This document shows, one piece after another, positions 57,034 to 64,000 of a stretch of DNA of 64,000 nucleotides. The position numbers and the translations under genes are program-made. Each line of letters starts with the position of its first letter. Position 1 is the first letter of the stretch. The stretch covers positions 248,001 to 312,000 of the forward strand of contig NZ_AFCF02000001.1 of assembly GCF_000203975.2 (NCBI RefSeq), given 5' to 3'. The notes under the pieces are model-generated. The model was not told where the DNA came from. It did not search any database and worked only from the letters and a program-made list of their open reading frames with translations. Origin of the DNA: Leisingera sp. ANG1 (GTDB lineage: Bacteria; Pseudomonadota; Alphaproteobacteria; Rhodobacterales; Rhodobacteraceae).

Positions 57034-58569
57034 ATGCGCCGCGTGGTCCAAGCCCCCATTGGCGTCCTGCGCCTGCCGCTGTTCCTGCTGATCTGGGGCA
57101 TCGCTTCCTTGGCGATGTGGCTGCCGGCCATTCATGCGCTGGTGCTGGACGACCATCACACATCGCAGAGCTTTTTCTACTCCGGCCTGGCCGGGCTGAT
57201 CCTAGTGGTGCTGATTGCCCTGTCGATGGGCAACCGGGTGCCGCGCTACGGGATGCCGGGGCAGCTTTTGTCACTGCTGGCGACCTTCACGGTTCTGCCG
57301 CTGTTCCTGGCAGTGCCGGTGCAGGATGCGCTGGTCAGCACCCGCTATGTGAATGCCTATTTCGACATGATCAGCGCCATCACCACCACCGGTGCCGATA
57401 TCTGGGCCGATCCCGGCCGCCTGCCGCCCAGCGTGCACCTGTGGCGGGCCATGGTCGGCTGGATGGGCGGGCTATTGATGTGGGTAGCAGCCTCAGCCGT
57501 GCTGGCACCAATGTCGCTGGGCGGGTTCGAGGTCACCGCCAAGGGGGAGCCGGGCGGCGGCACTGCGGGGCCTGGCCATATGGAGCGGGCGGACCCGCGG
57601 CGCCAGCTGGTGCTTGTCACCCGCACGCTTGCGCCGGTCTATGCCGGGCTGACCATGGTTCTGTGGCTGCTCCTGATGATCACAGGAGAGCAAGCGCTTA
57701 CAGGCCTTAGCCATGCGATGTCGGTGATGGCGACCTCGGGCATTTCCGCAACTGGCGGGGTCGAGAACGCAGGCAGCGGCATTGCTGGCGAGATGGTTAT
57801 GTTCCTGTTCATGTTCTTCGCGCTGTCACGGCTGACTTTCTCCAGCGACACGGTGACATCCGGGCAGGGGCGGCTGGACAAGGACCCGGAATTCCGAACC
57901 GGTCTGCTGATCGTCTTTGGTGTGCCGCTGCTTTTGTTCCTGCGCCATTGGGTGGCGGCTTATGAAGTGGACGCGGGCGAGGATCTGCTGCAGGCGCTAA
58001 GGGCACTGTGGGGGACGGTGTTCACGGTGATGTCTTTCCTGTCCACCACCGGCTTCGAGAGTGTGCACTGGGAGGCGGCCCGCACCTGGTCCGGGCTGGA
58101 AACGCCGGGCATGATCCTGCTTGGGCTGGCGGTGTTCGGCGGCGGCGTGGCGACAACGGCCGGCGGGGTCAAGCTGCTGCGGGTTTACGCACTCTACCTC
58201 AACGGGCTGCGCGAAATGGAGCGGCTGGTGCACCCGAGTTCAGTGAGCGGCGAGGGCGACCGCACCAAGCGGCTGCAGAAAAACGGGGCCTTTGTTGCCT
58301 GGATCTTTTTCATGCTGTTTGCCCTGTCGCTGGCACTGGTCAGCACCGCGCTGGCCGCCGTCGGCTCCAGCTTCGAGCAGTCCCTTGTGCTGGCAATTGC
58401 CGCGCTGTCGACCACTGGCCCGCTGACCGAAAGCGCCAGCAGCACGCCGATTGTGCTGAACCTGCTGACCGACCCGGCCAAGCTGATCCTGTGTGTCGCC
58501 ATGGTGCTGGGGCGGCTGGAAACCCTGGCCTTTATCGCGCTGCTGTCCCCGAACCTCTGGCGCAGCTGA
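57034..58569 (+). CDS. trkH: Potassium transporter TrkH
   Basis: A 511-residue inner-membrane K+ transporter. Four pore-loop filter segments are visible: ITTTGAD, ISATGG, LSTTGFES and LSTTGPL, as expected of the MPM repeats. About ten membrane helices. The ATG at 57034 (MRRVVQAPIG) follows the trkA stop directly; a longer frame from 56968 was rejected. Confidence 0.95.
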   Translation: MRRVVQAPIGVLRLPLFLLIWGIASLAMWLPAIHALVLDDHHTSQSFFYSGLAGLILVVLIALSMGNRVPRYGMPGQLLSLLATFTVLPLFLAVPVQDALVSTRYVNAYFDMISAITTTGADIWADPGRLPPSVHLWRAMVGWMGGLLMWVAASAVLAPMSLGGFEVTAKGEPGGGTAGPGHMERADPRRQLVLVTRTLAPVYAGLTMVLWLLLMITGEQALTGLSHAMSVMATSGISATGGVENAGSGIAGEMVMFLFMFFALSRLTFSSDTVTSGQGRLDKDPEFRTGLLIVFGVPLLLFLRHWVAAYEVDAGEDLLQALRALWGTVFTVMSFLSTTGFESVHWEAARTWSGLETPGMILLGLAVFGGGVATTAGGVKLLRVYALYLNGLREMERLVHPSSVSGEGDRTKRLQKNGAFVAWIFFMLFALSLALVSTALAAVGSSFEQSLVLAIAALSTTGPLTESASSTPIVLNLLTDPAKLILCVAMVLGRLETLAFIALLSPNLWRS

Positions 58570-58688
58570 CCGCCTTGGCAGTGAAAAGTGTTTTTCGGGT
58601 GGAAACTTATATTTTCTTTGTTCATACTGAATTTTAACGTGCGTGCTGGTCCGCAGCGCGTGGCAAGAACAAAGGCGAGATAATAAAA

Positions 58689-58928
58689 ATGGCTTCGGAC
58701 AGACAGAATCTTCAGGATGCCTTCCTGAATCACGTTCGCAAAACCAAGGTTCCGGTTACAATCTTTCTGATCAACGGGGTCAAACTGCAGGGTGTGATCA
58801 CCTGGTTCGATAACTTCTGCGTGCTGCTGCGCCGCGACGGACAGTCGCAGCTGGTCTACAAACACGCGATCTCGACCATCATGCCGGCCCAGCCGATCAG
58901 TCTCTATGAGGGTGAAGACTCCAATTGA
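58689..58928 (+). CDS. hfq: RNA chaperone Hfq
   Basis: A 79-residue Sm-fold protein that helps small RNAs pair with mRNAs. Sm1 motif region [18 protein letters not shown] and the Sm2 YKHAIS motif are present; the short tail lacks the long acidic C-terminus of E. coli. It overlaps hflX by one base, the conserved hfq-hflX order. Confidence 0.98.
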   Translation: MASDRQNLQDAFLNHVRKTKVPVTIFLINGVKLQGVITWFDNFCVLLRRDGQSQLVYKHAISTIMPAQPISLYEGEDSN

Positions 58929-60199
58929 TGGAGCATGACAGGAAGCAGACCCGCGCCTGGGTCCTGCATCCGGAAATCAAATCAGACAGCGGGCGCCGCG
59001 AGGCTGCTCCCGCGCTTGAGGAGGCCGTTGCGCTGGCAGCGGCCTTGCCCGATCTTGAGGTGATCGGATCAAACGTGGTGCGCCTGCCCAAGGCGCATCC
59101 AGGAATGCTGTTCGGCTCCGGCAAGATCGAAGAGCTGGCAGGCATCCTGAAGGCGAATGAAATTGAACTGGTCCTGATCGACGGGCCGGTTTCCCCCGTG
59201 CAGCAGCGCAACCTGGAGAAGGCCTGGAAGGTCAAGATCCTCGACCGGACCGGGCTGATCCTGGAGATCTTCTCCGACCGAGCAGCGACGCGTGAAGGCG
59301 TGCTGCAAGTTGAAATGGCGGCGCTCAGCTATCAGCGGACGCGGCTGGTGCGGGCCTGGACCCACCTGGAGCGCCAGCGCGGCGGCCTGGGGTTTGTCGG
59401 CGGACCCGGCGAAACCCAGATCGAGGCTGACCGGCGTGCCATCGACGACCAGCTGGTGCGGCTGCGCCGGCAGCTCGACAAGGTGGTGAAGACCCGGACG
59501 CTGCACCGTGCCTCCCGCGCCAAGGTGCCCTATCCGATCGTGGCGCTGGTGGGCTACACCAACGCCGGCAAGTCGACGCTGTTCAACCGGCTGACGGGCG
59601 CTGAGGTGATGGCCAAGGACATGCTCTTTGCCACCCTGGACCCGACCATGCGCCGGGTGCAGATCCCCGATGGGCCGGAGGTGATCCTGTCCGACACCGT
59701 GGGCTTCATCTCGGACCTGCCGACAGAGCTGGTCGCCGCCTTCCGTGCCACGCTGGAAGAGGTGCTGGCGGCGGATGTGATCCTGCATGTGCGCGACATC
59801 AGCCACGACCAGAGCGAAGAGCAGGCAGAGGATGTGGAGGCGATCCTGACGTCGCTGGGCGTGGATGAAAACCGCGCCCGGATCGAGGTCTGGAACAAGC
59901 TGGACCAGCTGTCTGAGGAAGAGGCGGACGCGCGCCGTCAGCGTGCTGAGCGCGAGGAAGGCATCCATGCGATCTCTGCTCTGACTGGTGAGGGGCTGGA
60001 CGGACTGCTGGCCGACATTGCGGAGCAGCTGCAGGGCGTCCGGCACGAGGAATTGCTGCAGCTTACCTTCGCGCAGGGCAAGCAGCGGGCCTGGCTGTTC
60101 AAGGAGGATCTGGTGCAGCGCGAGGAGCAGACCGAGACCGGGTTTGACATCACCGTGCTGTGGACCGACCGGCAGAAGGCCAAGTTCGAAAGGCTGTGA
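58928..60199 (+). CDS. hflX: Ribosome-splitting GTPase HflX
   Basis: A 423-residue GTPase that rescues stalled ribosomes. An N-terminal HflX domain (HPGMLFGSGKIEEL, and RGGLGFVGGPGETQIE with a coiled coil) precedes the G domain with G1 GYTNAGKST, DTVGFI (G3) and NKLD (G4). The ATG at 58928 overlaps the hfq stop by one base (TGATG); an in-frame TTG three bases up is not needed. It ends the block; a bidirectional terminator follows. Confidence 0.96.
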   Translation: MEHDRKQTRAWVLHPEIKSDSGRREAAPALEEAVALAAALPDLEVIGSNVVRLPKAHPGMLFGSGKIEELAGILKANEIELVLIDGPVSPVQQRNLEKAWKVKILDRTGLILEIFSDRAATREGVLQVEMAALSYQRTRLVRAWTHLERQRGGLGFVGGPGETQIEADRRAIDDQLVRLRRQLDKVVKTRTLHRASRAKVPYPIVALVGYTNAGKSTLFNRLTGAEVMAKDMLFATLDPTMRRVQIPDGPEVILSDTVGFISDLPTELVAAFRATLEEVLAADVILHVRDISHDQSEEQAEDVEAILTSLGVDENRARIEVWNKLDQLSEEEADARRQRAEREEGIHAISALTGEGLDGLLADIAEQLQGVRHEELLQLTFAQGKQRAWLFKEDLVQREEQTETGFDITVLWTDRQKAKFERL

Positions 60200-60216
60200 A
60201 GCTTGCATCATTCAGA

Positions 60217-60250
60217 AAGAAAAACGGGCGCCGCAGCGCCCGTTTTTTAT
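60217..60250. terminator. Bidirectional terminator between hflX and the acylase gene
   Basis: Perfect 11-bp stem AAAACGGGCGC/GCGCCCGTTTT (60221-60231 with 60236-60246) with a 4-base loop, T-rich on both strands. It serves both converging genes. Confidence 0.88.
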
Positions 60251-60260
60251 TGCCCCGTTA

Positions 60261-62738
60261 TTATTGGCGGGGGGTGATCCGGGTGATGCCGACAGCCGCG
60301 GCGCGGGCCAGTTCTTCGTCCAGCGACATCGGGATGTACTCGCCCCGGCGCCACAGTTGGGCCATGTCGTCATAGTAACGCGACAGCGGATGGCCGGACT
60401 GGCCGGTGGCGGTGATGAAGACGGAACTGTCCGGATCGGCAAAGTCATAGACACCGCGGTAGCCGGCAGCGTGGATGTTCTGGAACGGGTCGGGATCCTT
60501 GCCGGAGCTTTTACCGCGCTGCAGCGTGTTGTCGCCGCCGCTGGTGGACTGGCGGATGTTCACGAAATAACGCAGCAGCGGCACGTCGCCCAGCACCGCA
60601 TGGTCCTGCACCGCCTGATGCGCATCCCCCCAGCGCAGCGATTCCAGCGCATCGCCATAACGCTCCTCGATCCAGATCAGCGCGTCATCCAGTGCGAGGC
60701 GGGCCATGTCGGTGCAGGTCTCCTCCGGCGCGCTCTGGCGCACGTCGCACCAGGCGGCAGCACCGTCGACGTTGCGGAAGACGCGCTCGATGAACAGCGG
60801 CTCCACATGGCGGTAGGATTTGGCGACCGGTCCCAGCTCATCGGTGATCAGACGGGCCTGCAGCGCGCGCAGCCAGGCGGCGTAGATCAGCGGCTCCGGC
60901 AGATGCTCGTTCATCTCGCCGTTCCACTCTGACAGCAGGGTCAGGGCGATCTGGCGCTGGCGTTCGCGGGTGCCGGCCGGAGCGGCCTCGCCGGTGAACC
61001 ACAGGTTTGCGCCGATCAGCGGCAGCAGGGTGCGCGCGGTGTAGGACACGGTGTCCAGCTGCGCCTCGATAAAGCTGTCGCGGGTATGCACCTCGCGGTT
61101 CTGCATCAGCTTTTCCCAGCGGTGGATGCGCTGGGTATCACCCCAGTCAAAGGAGACATGTTTGGGGAAGGGGCGGTCGAGGATCTTGTTGTTGGTGTTG
61201 CCCAGGATGCCGCCCGCGGGGCTGACGAATTCCGGGTTTTCAGCATAAGGCGCCTGGCCTTGCCAGCGGTTCTCCGGGCGCCAGCCCTGGCTGGGCATCC
61301 GCCCTTTGCTTTGGTGGTCTGCTTGGCGCAGCGGGAAGGCGCCAACGGTTTTCAGCGCGACTGTGTCCTTGTCCGCCAGCGTCAGGTTCTGCGCCGGGGC
61401 AACAAAATCTTCGCCTGCGATGATCGCCTCCTGCACAGAGGCGCTGCGCATCAGACCGATGGTCGCGCTCATCGAGGTGTCCCTGGGGCTGAGCACAGTC
61501 CAGCCGAGCGACACCACGTGGCCGGGCGGAGTGATTTCCGCCAGGTTGAACATGGAACCGGGCAGCACCGGGCCGTTGTCGGTCCAGCGCAGGGTCAGAG
61601 TGACGGGGGCCTCGTCCTTGATCTTGATGATTGAGGGGCGGGTGACGAATTTCTTGTAGCCGTCAACGCTCAGGTATTCCTGCGGATTTTCGGGGTTCAG
61701 TTTTTCAATGAACAGGTCCTGATCGTCCATGTAGGAGGAAGTGACCCCCCAGCCCAAGGTGTCGGAGCGGCCGGTGATCACCGCCGGAATGCCGGGGATG
61801 GTGCCGCCGATCACACCGCCGGTGCCAAGCTCCAGCCGCGCCAGATACCAAACACCCGGAGCGCTGAGGCCGAGGTGCGGGTCGTTTGCCAGCAGCGTTC
61901 CGCCCGCTGCCGAGCGGCTGGGCGCGGCGGCCCAGGCGTTGGAGGCGCCAGCGAGGCCGCGCGGGGCAACCGGGAACAGAAGACTATCATCCCCTGAGGG
62001 CTTTGAAGCCGCAAATTGCCGGGCGCCCGGTACCAATTCGGCGTATTCGGGCAGGGCGGTCACGCCTTTGCCGGGGGCGTCCGGCAGGATGTCCCGGATC
62101 CGGTCCGCATCATTCAGCGCCAGCGAGGTGCGGGCGCGCAGGATCTCTTCCCGCATGTGGCCCGAAAGCTGCAGCGCCATCAGCTTCATGATCGCAATGC
62201 TGTCGGCAGGCTGCCAGGGGGCTAGCGGCATCTGAAACAGGAACATTTCCGGCGCGCCGCGGCCCAATGCGTCCTCATTGATTTCCAGCAGCCGGGCGTT
62301 CACACCGTCGGCATAGGACTTGAGCGCGGCCAGCGCCTCAGGCGACTGCACTTCTACCGACTGCCGCGCCAGATTGTAGAGATCGAGGCGGCGCAGGTAG
62401 GTGTCGGTCTCCACCGTGCGGGTGCCGAAGATTTCCGACAGGCGTCCTTGTGCCGTGCGCCGCATCACTGCCATCTGCCACAGACGGTCCTGCGCGTGGG
62501 CGTAGCCTAGGCCGAAATAGACATCTTCATCGCTGGCACCGAAGCTGCCGAAGATATGCGGGACATTGGCGTTGTCGCGCACGATTTCGACAGGCGAGGA
62601 GAGGCCGGGCAGTGCCAGCTCCTTGTTGTATTCGGGCAGCGACTGCGAAGCCAGGTAATAGACCAGCGCGGCGGCCAGAACGCTCAGCAGAATCAGGCCC
62701 GCAGCAAGGCGCAGCAGCCAGCGGAAAAGAAGTCCCAT
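60261..62738 (-). CDS. Penicillin-acylase family Ntn hydrolase
   Basis: An 825-residue protein of the penicillin amidase family. An N-terminal membrane anchor or signal (about residues 5-28, LLRLAAGLILLSVLAAALVYY) suggests export. The proenzyme is cut before the catalytic serine in GASNAWAA (about residue 265), leaving an alpha chain and a beta chain. The oxyanion-hole asparagine region GILGNTNNK is present later. Family members hydrolyse penicillins, acyl-homoserine lactones or cyclic lipopeptides; which of these is unknown. It converges with hflX. The ATG at 62738 lacks a strong ribosome site. Confidence 0.9.
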   Translation of the reverse strand: MGLLFRWLLRLAAGLILLSVLAAALVYYLASQSLPEYNKELALPGLSSPVEIVRDNANVPHIFGSFGASDEDVYFGLGYAHAQDRLWQMAVMRRTAQGRLSEIFGTRTVETDTYLRRLDLYNLARQSVEVQSPEALAALKSYADGVNARLLEINEDALGRGAPEMFLFQMPLAPWQPADSIAIMKLMALQLSGHMREEILRARTSLALNDADRIRDILPDAPGKGVTALPEYAELVPGARQFAASKPSGDDSLLFPVAPRGLAGASNAWAAAPSRSAAGGTLLANDPHLGLSAPGVWYLARLELGTGGVIGGTIPGIPAVITGRSDTLGWGVTSSYMDDQDLFIEKLNPENPQEYLSVDGYKKFVTRPSIIKIKDEAPVTLTLRWTDNGPVLPGSMFNLAEITPPGHVVSLGWTVLSPRDTSMSATIGLMRSASVQEAIIAGEDFVAPAQNLTLADKDTVALKTVGAFPLRQADHQSKGRMPSQGWRPENRWQGQAPYAENPEFVSPAGGILGNTNNKILDRPFPKHVSFDWGDTQRIHRWEKLMQNREVHTRDSFIEAQLDTVSYTARTLLPLIGANLWFTGEAAPAGTRERQRQIALTLLSEWNGEMNEHLPEPLIYAAWLRALQARLITDELGPVAKSYRHVEPLFIERVFRNVDGAAAWCDVRQSAPEETCTDMARLALDDALIWIEERYGDALESLRWGDAHQAVQDHAVLGDVPLLRYFVNIRQSTSGGDNTLQRGKSSGKDPDPFQNIHAAGYRGVYDFADPDSSVFITATGQSGHPLSRYYDDMAQLWRRGEYIPMSLDEELARAAAVGITRITPRQ

Positions 62739-62855
62739 CAGCGGTTGTTTTCCCTTGGGTTTTTGTCATTTCCAGCCGCATGGCAGATTGCGCCCCGCGG
62801 CGGCGGTGGTAGGGTTGGTGCCAACATATGCGAAGACAGATCAGGGGAAAAGCAG

Positions 62856-63731
62856 ATGGCAAAAATCGCGTTTCTGGGGCTTGGCGTCATGGGCTATCCG
62901 ATGGCGGGGCACCTGCAGGCCGCGGGCCATGAGGTCACCGTCTACAACCGCACCGAGGCCAAGGCCAAGGCCTGGGCCAAGGAGCATGGCGGCCACTTTG
63001 CGGCGACCCCGCGGGCAGCGGCCTCGGGCGCGGAGTTCGTAATGGCCTGTGTCGGCAATGACGATGACCTGCGCTCGGTCTGCCTGGGCGCTGACGGAGC
63101 GTTTGCCGGCATGGCCAAGGGCACGGTTTTTACCGACCACACCACTGTGTCGGCCAAGGTTACGCGCGAACTCTATGGCGCCGCGGCGGAACAGGGGATC
63201 GCGTTTGTCGATGCGCCGATATCCGGCGGCCAGGCGGGAGCGGAGAACGGGGTGCTGTCGGTAATGTGCGGCGGCGATGAGGATGCCTATGCGCGTGCGG
63301 AGCCGGTGATTGATGCCTATGCCCGCATCTGCCGCCGCATCGGCGAGAGCGGCGCCGGGCAGATGACCAAGATGTGCAACCAGATTGCTATTGCCGGTCT
63401 GGTGCAGGGCCTGAGTGAAGCATTGCATTTCGCGGAGAAGGCAGGGCTTGACGGGCGCGCTGTGGTCGAGGTGATCAGCCAGGGCGCGGCGGGCAGCTGG
63501 CAGATGGCCAACCGCTACGAGACCATGCTGGATGATCATTTCGAGCATGGCTTTGCGGTGGACTGGATGCGCAAGGACCTGGGCATCTGCCTGGACGCGG
63601 CAAATGAAACCGGCGCCAGCCTGCCGGTGACGGCGCTGGTCGATCAATTCTACAAGGATGTGCAGAAGATGGGCGGCGGGCGCTGGGACACCTCGTCGCT
63701 GTTCAAGCGGCTGCGCAAGCTGGACGGCTGA
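62856..63731 (+). CDS. 3-hydroxyisobutyrate dehydrogenase family protein
   Basis: A 291-residue NAD(P)-dependent beta-hydroxyacid dehydrogenase. The Rossmann loop is GLGVMGYPMAG, the substrate motif is FVDAPISGGQAGAENG, and the catalytic lysine is in GQMTKMCNQI. The family includes MmsB, tartronate-semialdehyde reductase and GLYR-type enzymes; the exact substrate is not certain, though hydroxyisobutyrate or succinic-semialdehyde types are likely. The ATG at 62856 follows AGGGGAAAA. A palindromic repeat element follows the stop. Confidence 0.9.
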   Translation: MAKIAFLGLGVMGYPMAGHLQAAGHEVTVYNRTEAKAKAWAKEHGGHFAATPRAAASGAEFVMACVGNDDDLRSVCLGADGAFAGMAKGTVFTDHTTVSAKVTRELYGAAAEQGIAFVDAPISGGQAGAENGVLSVMCGGDEDAYARAEPVIDAYARICRRIGESGAGQMTKMCNQIAIAGLVQGLSEALHFAEKAGLDGRAVVEVISQGAAGSWQMANRYETMLDDHFEHGFAVDWMRKDLGICLDAANETGASLPVTALVDQFYKDVQKMGGGRWDTSSLFKRLRKLDG

Positions 63732-63740
63732 CATGAAAGT

Positions 63741-63787
63741 GGCCTTTCCAATTGGAAAGGCCATGCCTCCAGCGAGGATATTTCAAG
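63741..63787. repeat. Hairpin plus TGCCTCC-GGATATTT box element, copy 2
   Basis: A perfect 22-base palindrome (63741-63762, GGCCTTTCCAA and its complement) followed by ATGCCTCCAGCGAGGATATT and TCAAGCCAGAAG. Same layout as the element at 8004-8053. It lies between the dehydrogenase and the converging SYLF gene. Confidence 0.6.
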
Positions 63788-63823
63788 CCAGAAGAAAAGG
63801 CGGGTTCTGCCGCCTGTTTCCGC

Positions 63824-64000
63824 TTAGGGAATGATACGGGTGTATTTGGTGCCTTCCAGGGTGGCACCCACACGCAGGCCCGCCTGGGCAAAGACCACGG
63901 CCAGCACCGGCGAGGTCAGCGTATTGGTATCGGCCCGCAAAGACTCGCCTTCGTTCATGATGACAAACTCGGCATCGGCGCCAGCTGCCCAGCCCTGCGA
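63824..64000 (-). CDS. SYLF/YSC84-domain lipid-binding protein, N-terminus beyond the right edge
   Basis: Only the last 58 codons are in the window. The minus-strand reading has GADAEFVIMNEGESLRADTN and ends VFAQAGLRVGATLEGTKYTR plus IIP. This is the C-terminal part of the SYLF (YSC84/BON-linked) domain, found in exported lipid-binding proteins. The stop is at 63824-63826. Start and signal peptide are off the edge. Confidence 0.8.
   Translation of the reverse strand, partial: SQGWAAGADAEFVIMNEGESLRADTNTLTSPVLAVVFAQAGLRVGATLEGTKYTRIIP

Noticed and set aside
55812-57131. 439-codon minus-strand frame opposite trkA
   Set aside because: trkA has clear RCK motifs; the antisense frame has none.

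Overview
The window is a gene-dense, high-GC (about 60-65 %) stretch of an alphaproteobacterial chromosome, almost certainly from the Rhodobacterales and most like a marine roseobacter of the Leisingera/Phaeobacter type. The evidence is a sciP-ctrA pair, the block dusB(nifR3)-ntrBC-ntrYX ... trkAH-hfq-hflX, an ispD-ispF fusion, DUF1127, DUF6477 and DUF6456 proteins, NtrC and NtrX without GAFTGA loops, and an alphaproteobacterial-type SOS box (GTTC-N7-GTTC). No tRNA, rRNA, CRISPR array, integrase or insertion sequence was seen. Most of the window is housekeeping DNA.

Layout. 0-7 kb: mnmA (cut by the left edge), the cell-cycle regulators sciP and ctrA, the repair genes ligA-recG, then a 40-codon membrane-protein gene behind an SOS box. 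7-16.7 kb: NifU-like scaffold, hisI, gluQ with a methyltransferase, trmFO, a crotonase, a thioesterase, psd, a divergent DUF1127/MocR pair, and rplM-rpsI. 16.8-25.6 kb: a CatB-like acetyltransferase, an overlapping truncated-globin/adenylate-cyclase pair, ppk2-tetR, an ATPase-metA-hydrolase operon, a FadL-type porin and an EamA exporter. 25.7-29 kb: a small, locally AT-richer island with a two-domain sulfotransferase, a glycosyltransferase-like protein and a second sulfotransferase. 29-45 kb: guaA, GNAT, an MttB-family protein, DUF6477/DUF6456, a peroxiredoxin, a Lys-rich coiled-coil protein, lipA with an M20 amidohydrolase, an RcnB-like His/Asp-rich protein, hpt, a RatA/Coq10 protein, tpm, amtB and ispDF-pgpA-cinA. 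45-60 kb: dusB-ntrB-ntrC-ntrY-ntrX, then a three-gene minus-strand insert (caspase-like protein plus two lipoproteins), then trkA-trkH-hfq-hflX. 60-64 kb: a penicillin-acylase family protein, a 3-hydroxyisobutyrate dehydrogenase family protein and a SYLF-domain protein cut by the right edge.

How genes work together. SciP and CtrA form a cell-cycle circuit. NtrBC/NtrYX with AmtB control nitrogen uptake, and TrkAH take up potassium. The globin probably reports heme-ligand state to the cyclase translated from the overlapping frame. The MocR regulator probably controls the divergent DUF1127 gene through GATACAA repeats.

The points most worth following: (1) a lipoprotein gene carrying C runs of 26 and 20 nt, set just upstream of a caspase-SEL1 gene, where slippage would change how the two reading frames are coupled; (2) the SOS-box small membrane protein after recG; (3) the globin-cyclase pair; (4) the tandem sulfotransferase fusion; (5) structured non-coding stretches, including a two-copy hairpin-plus-box element at convergent gene ends.
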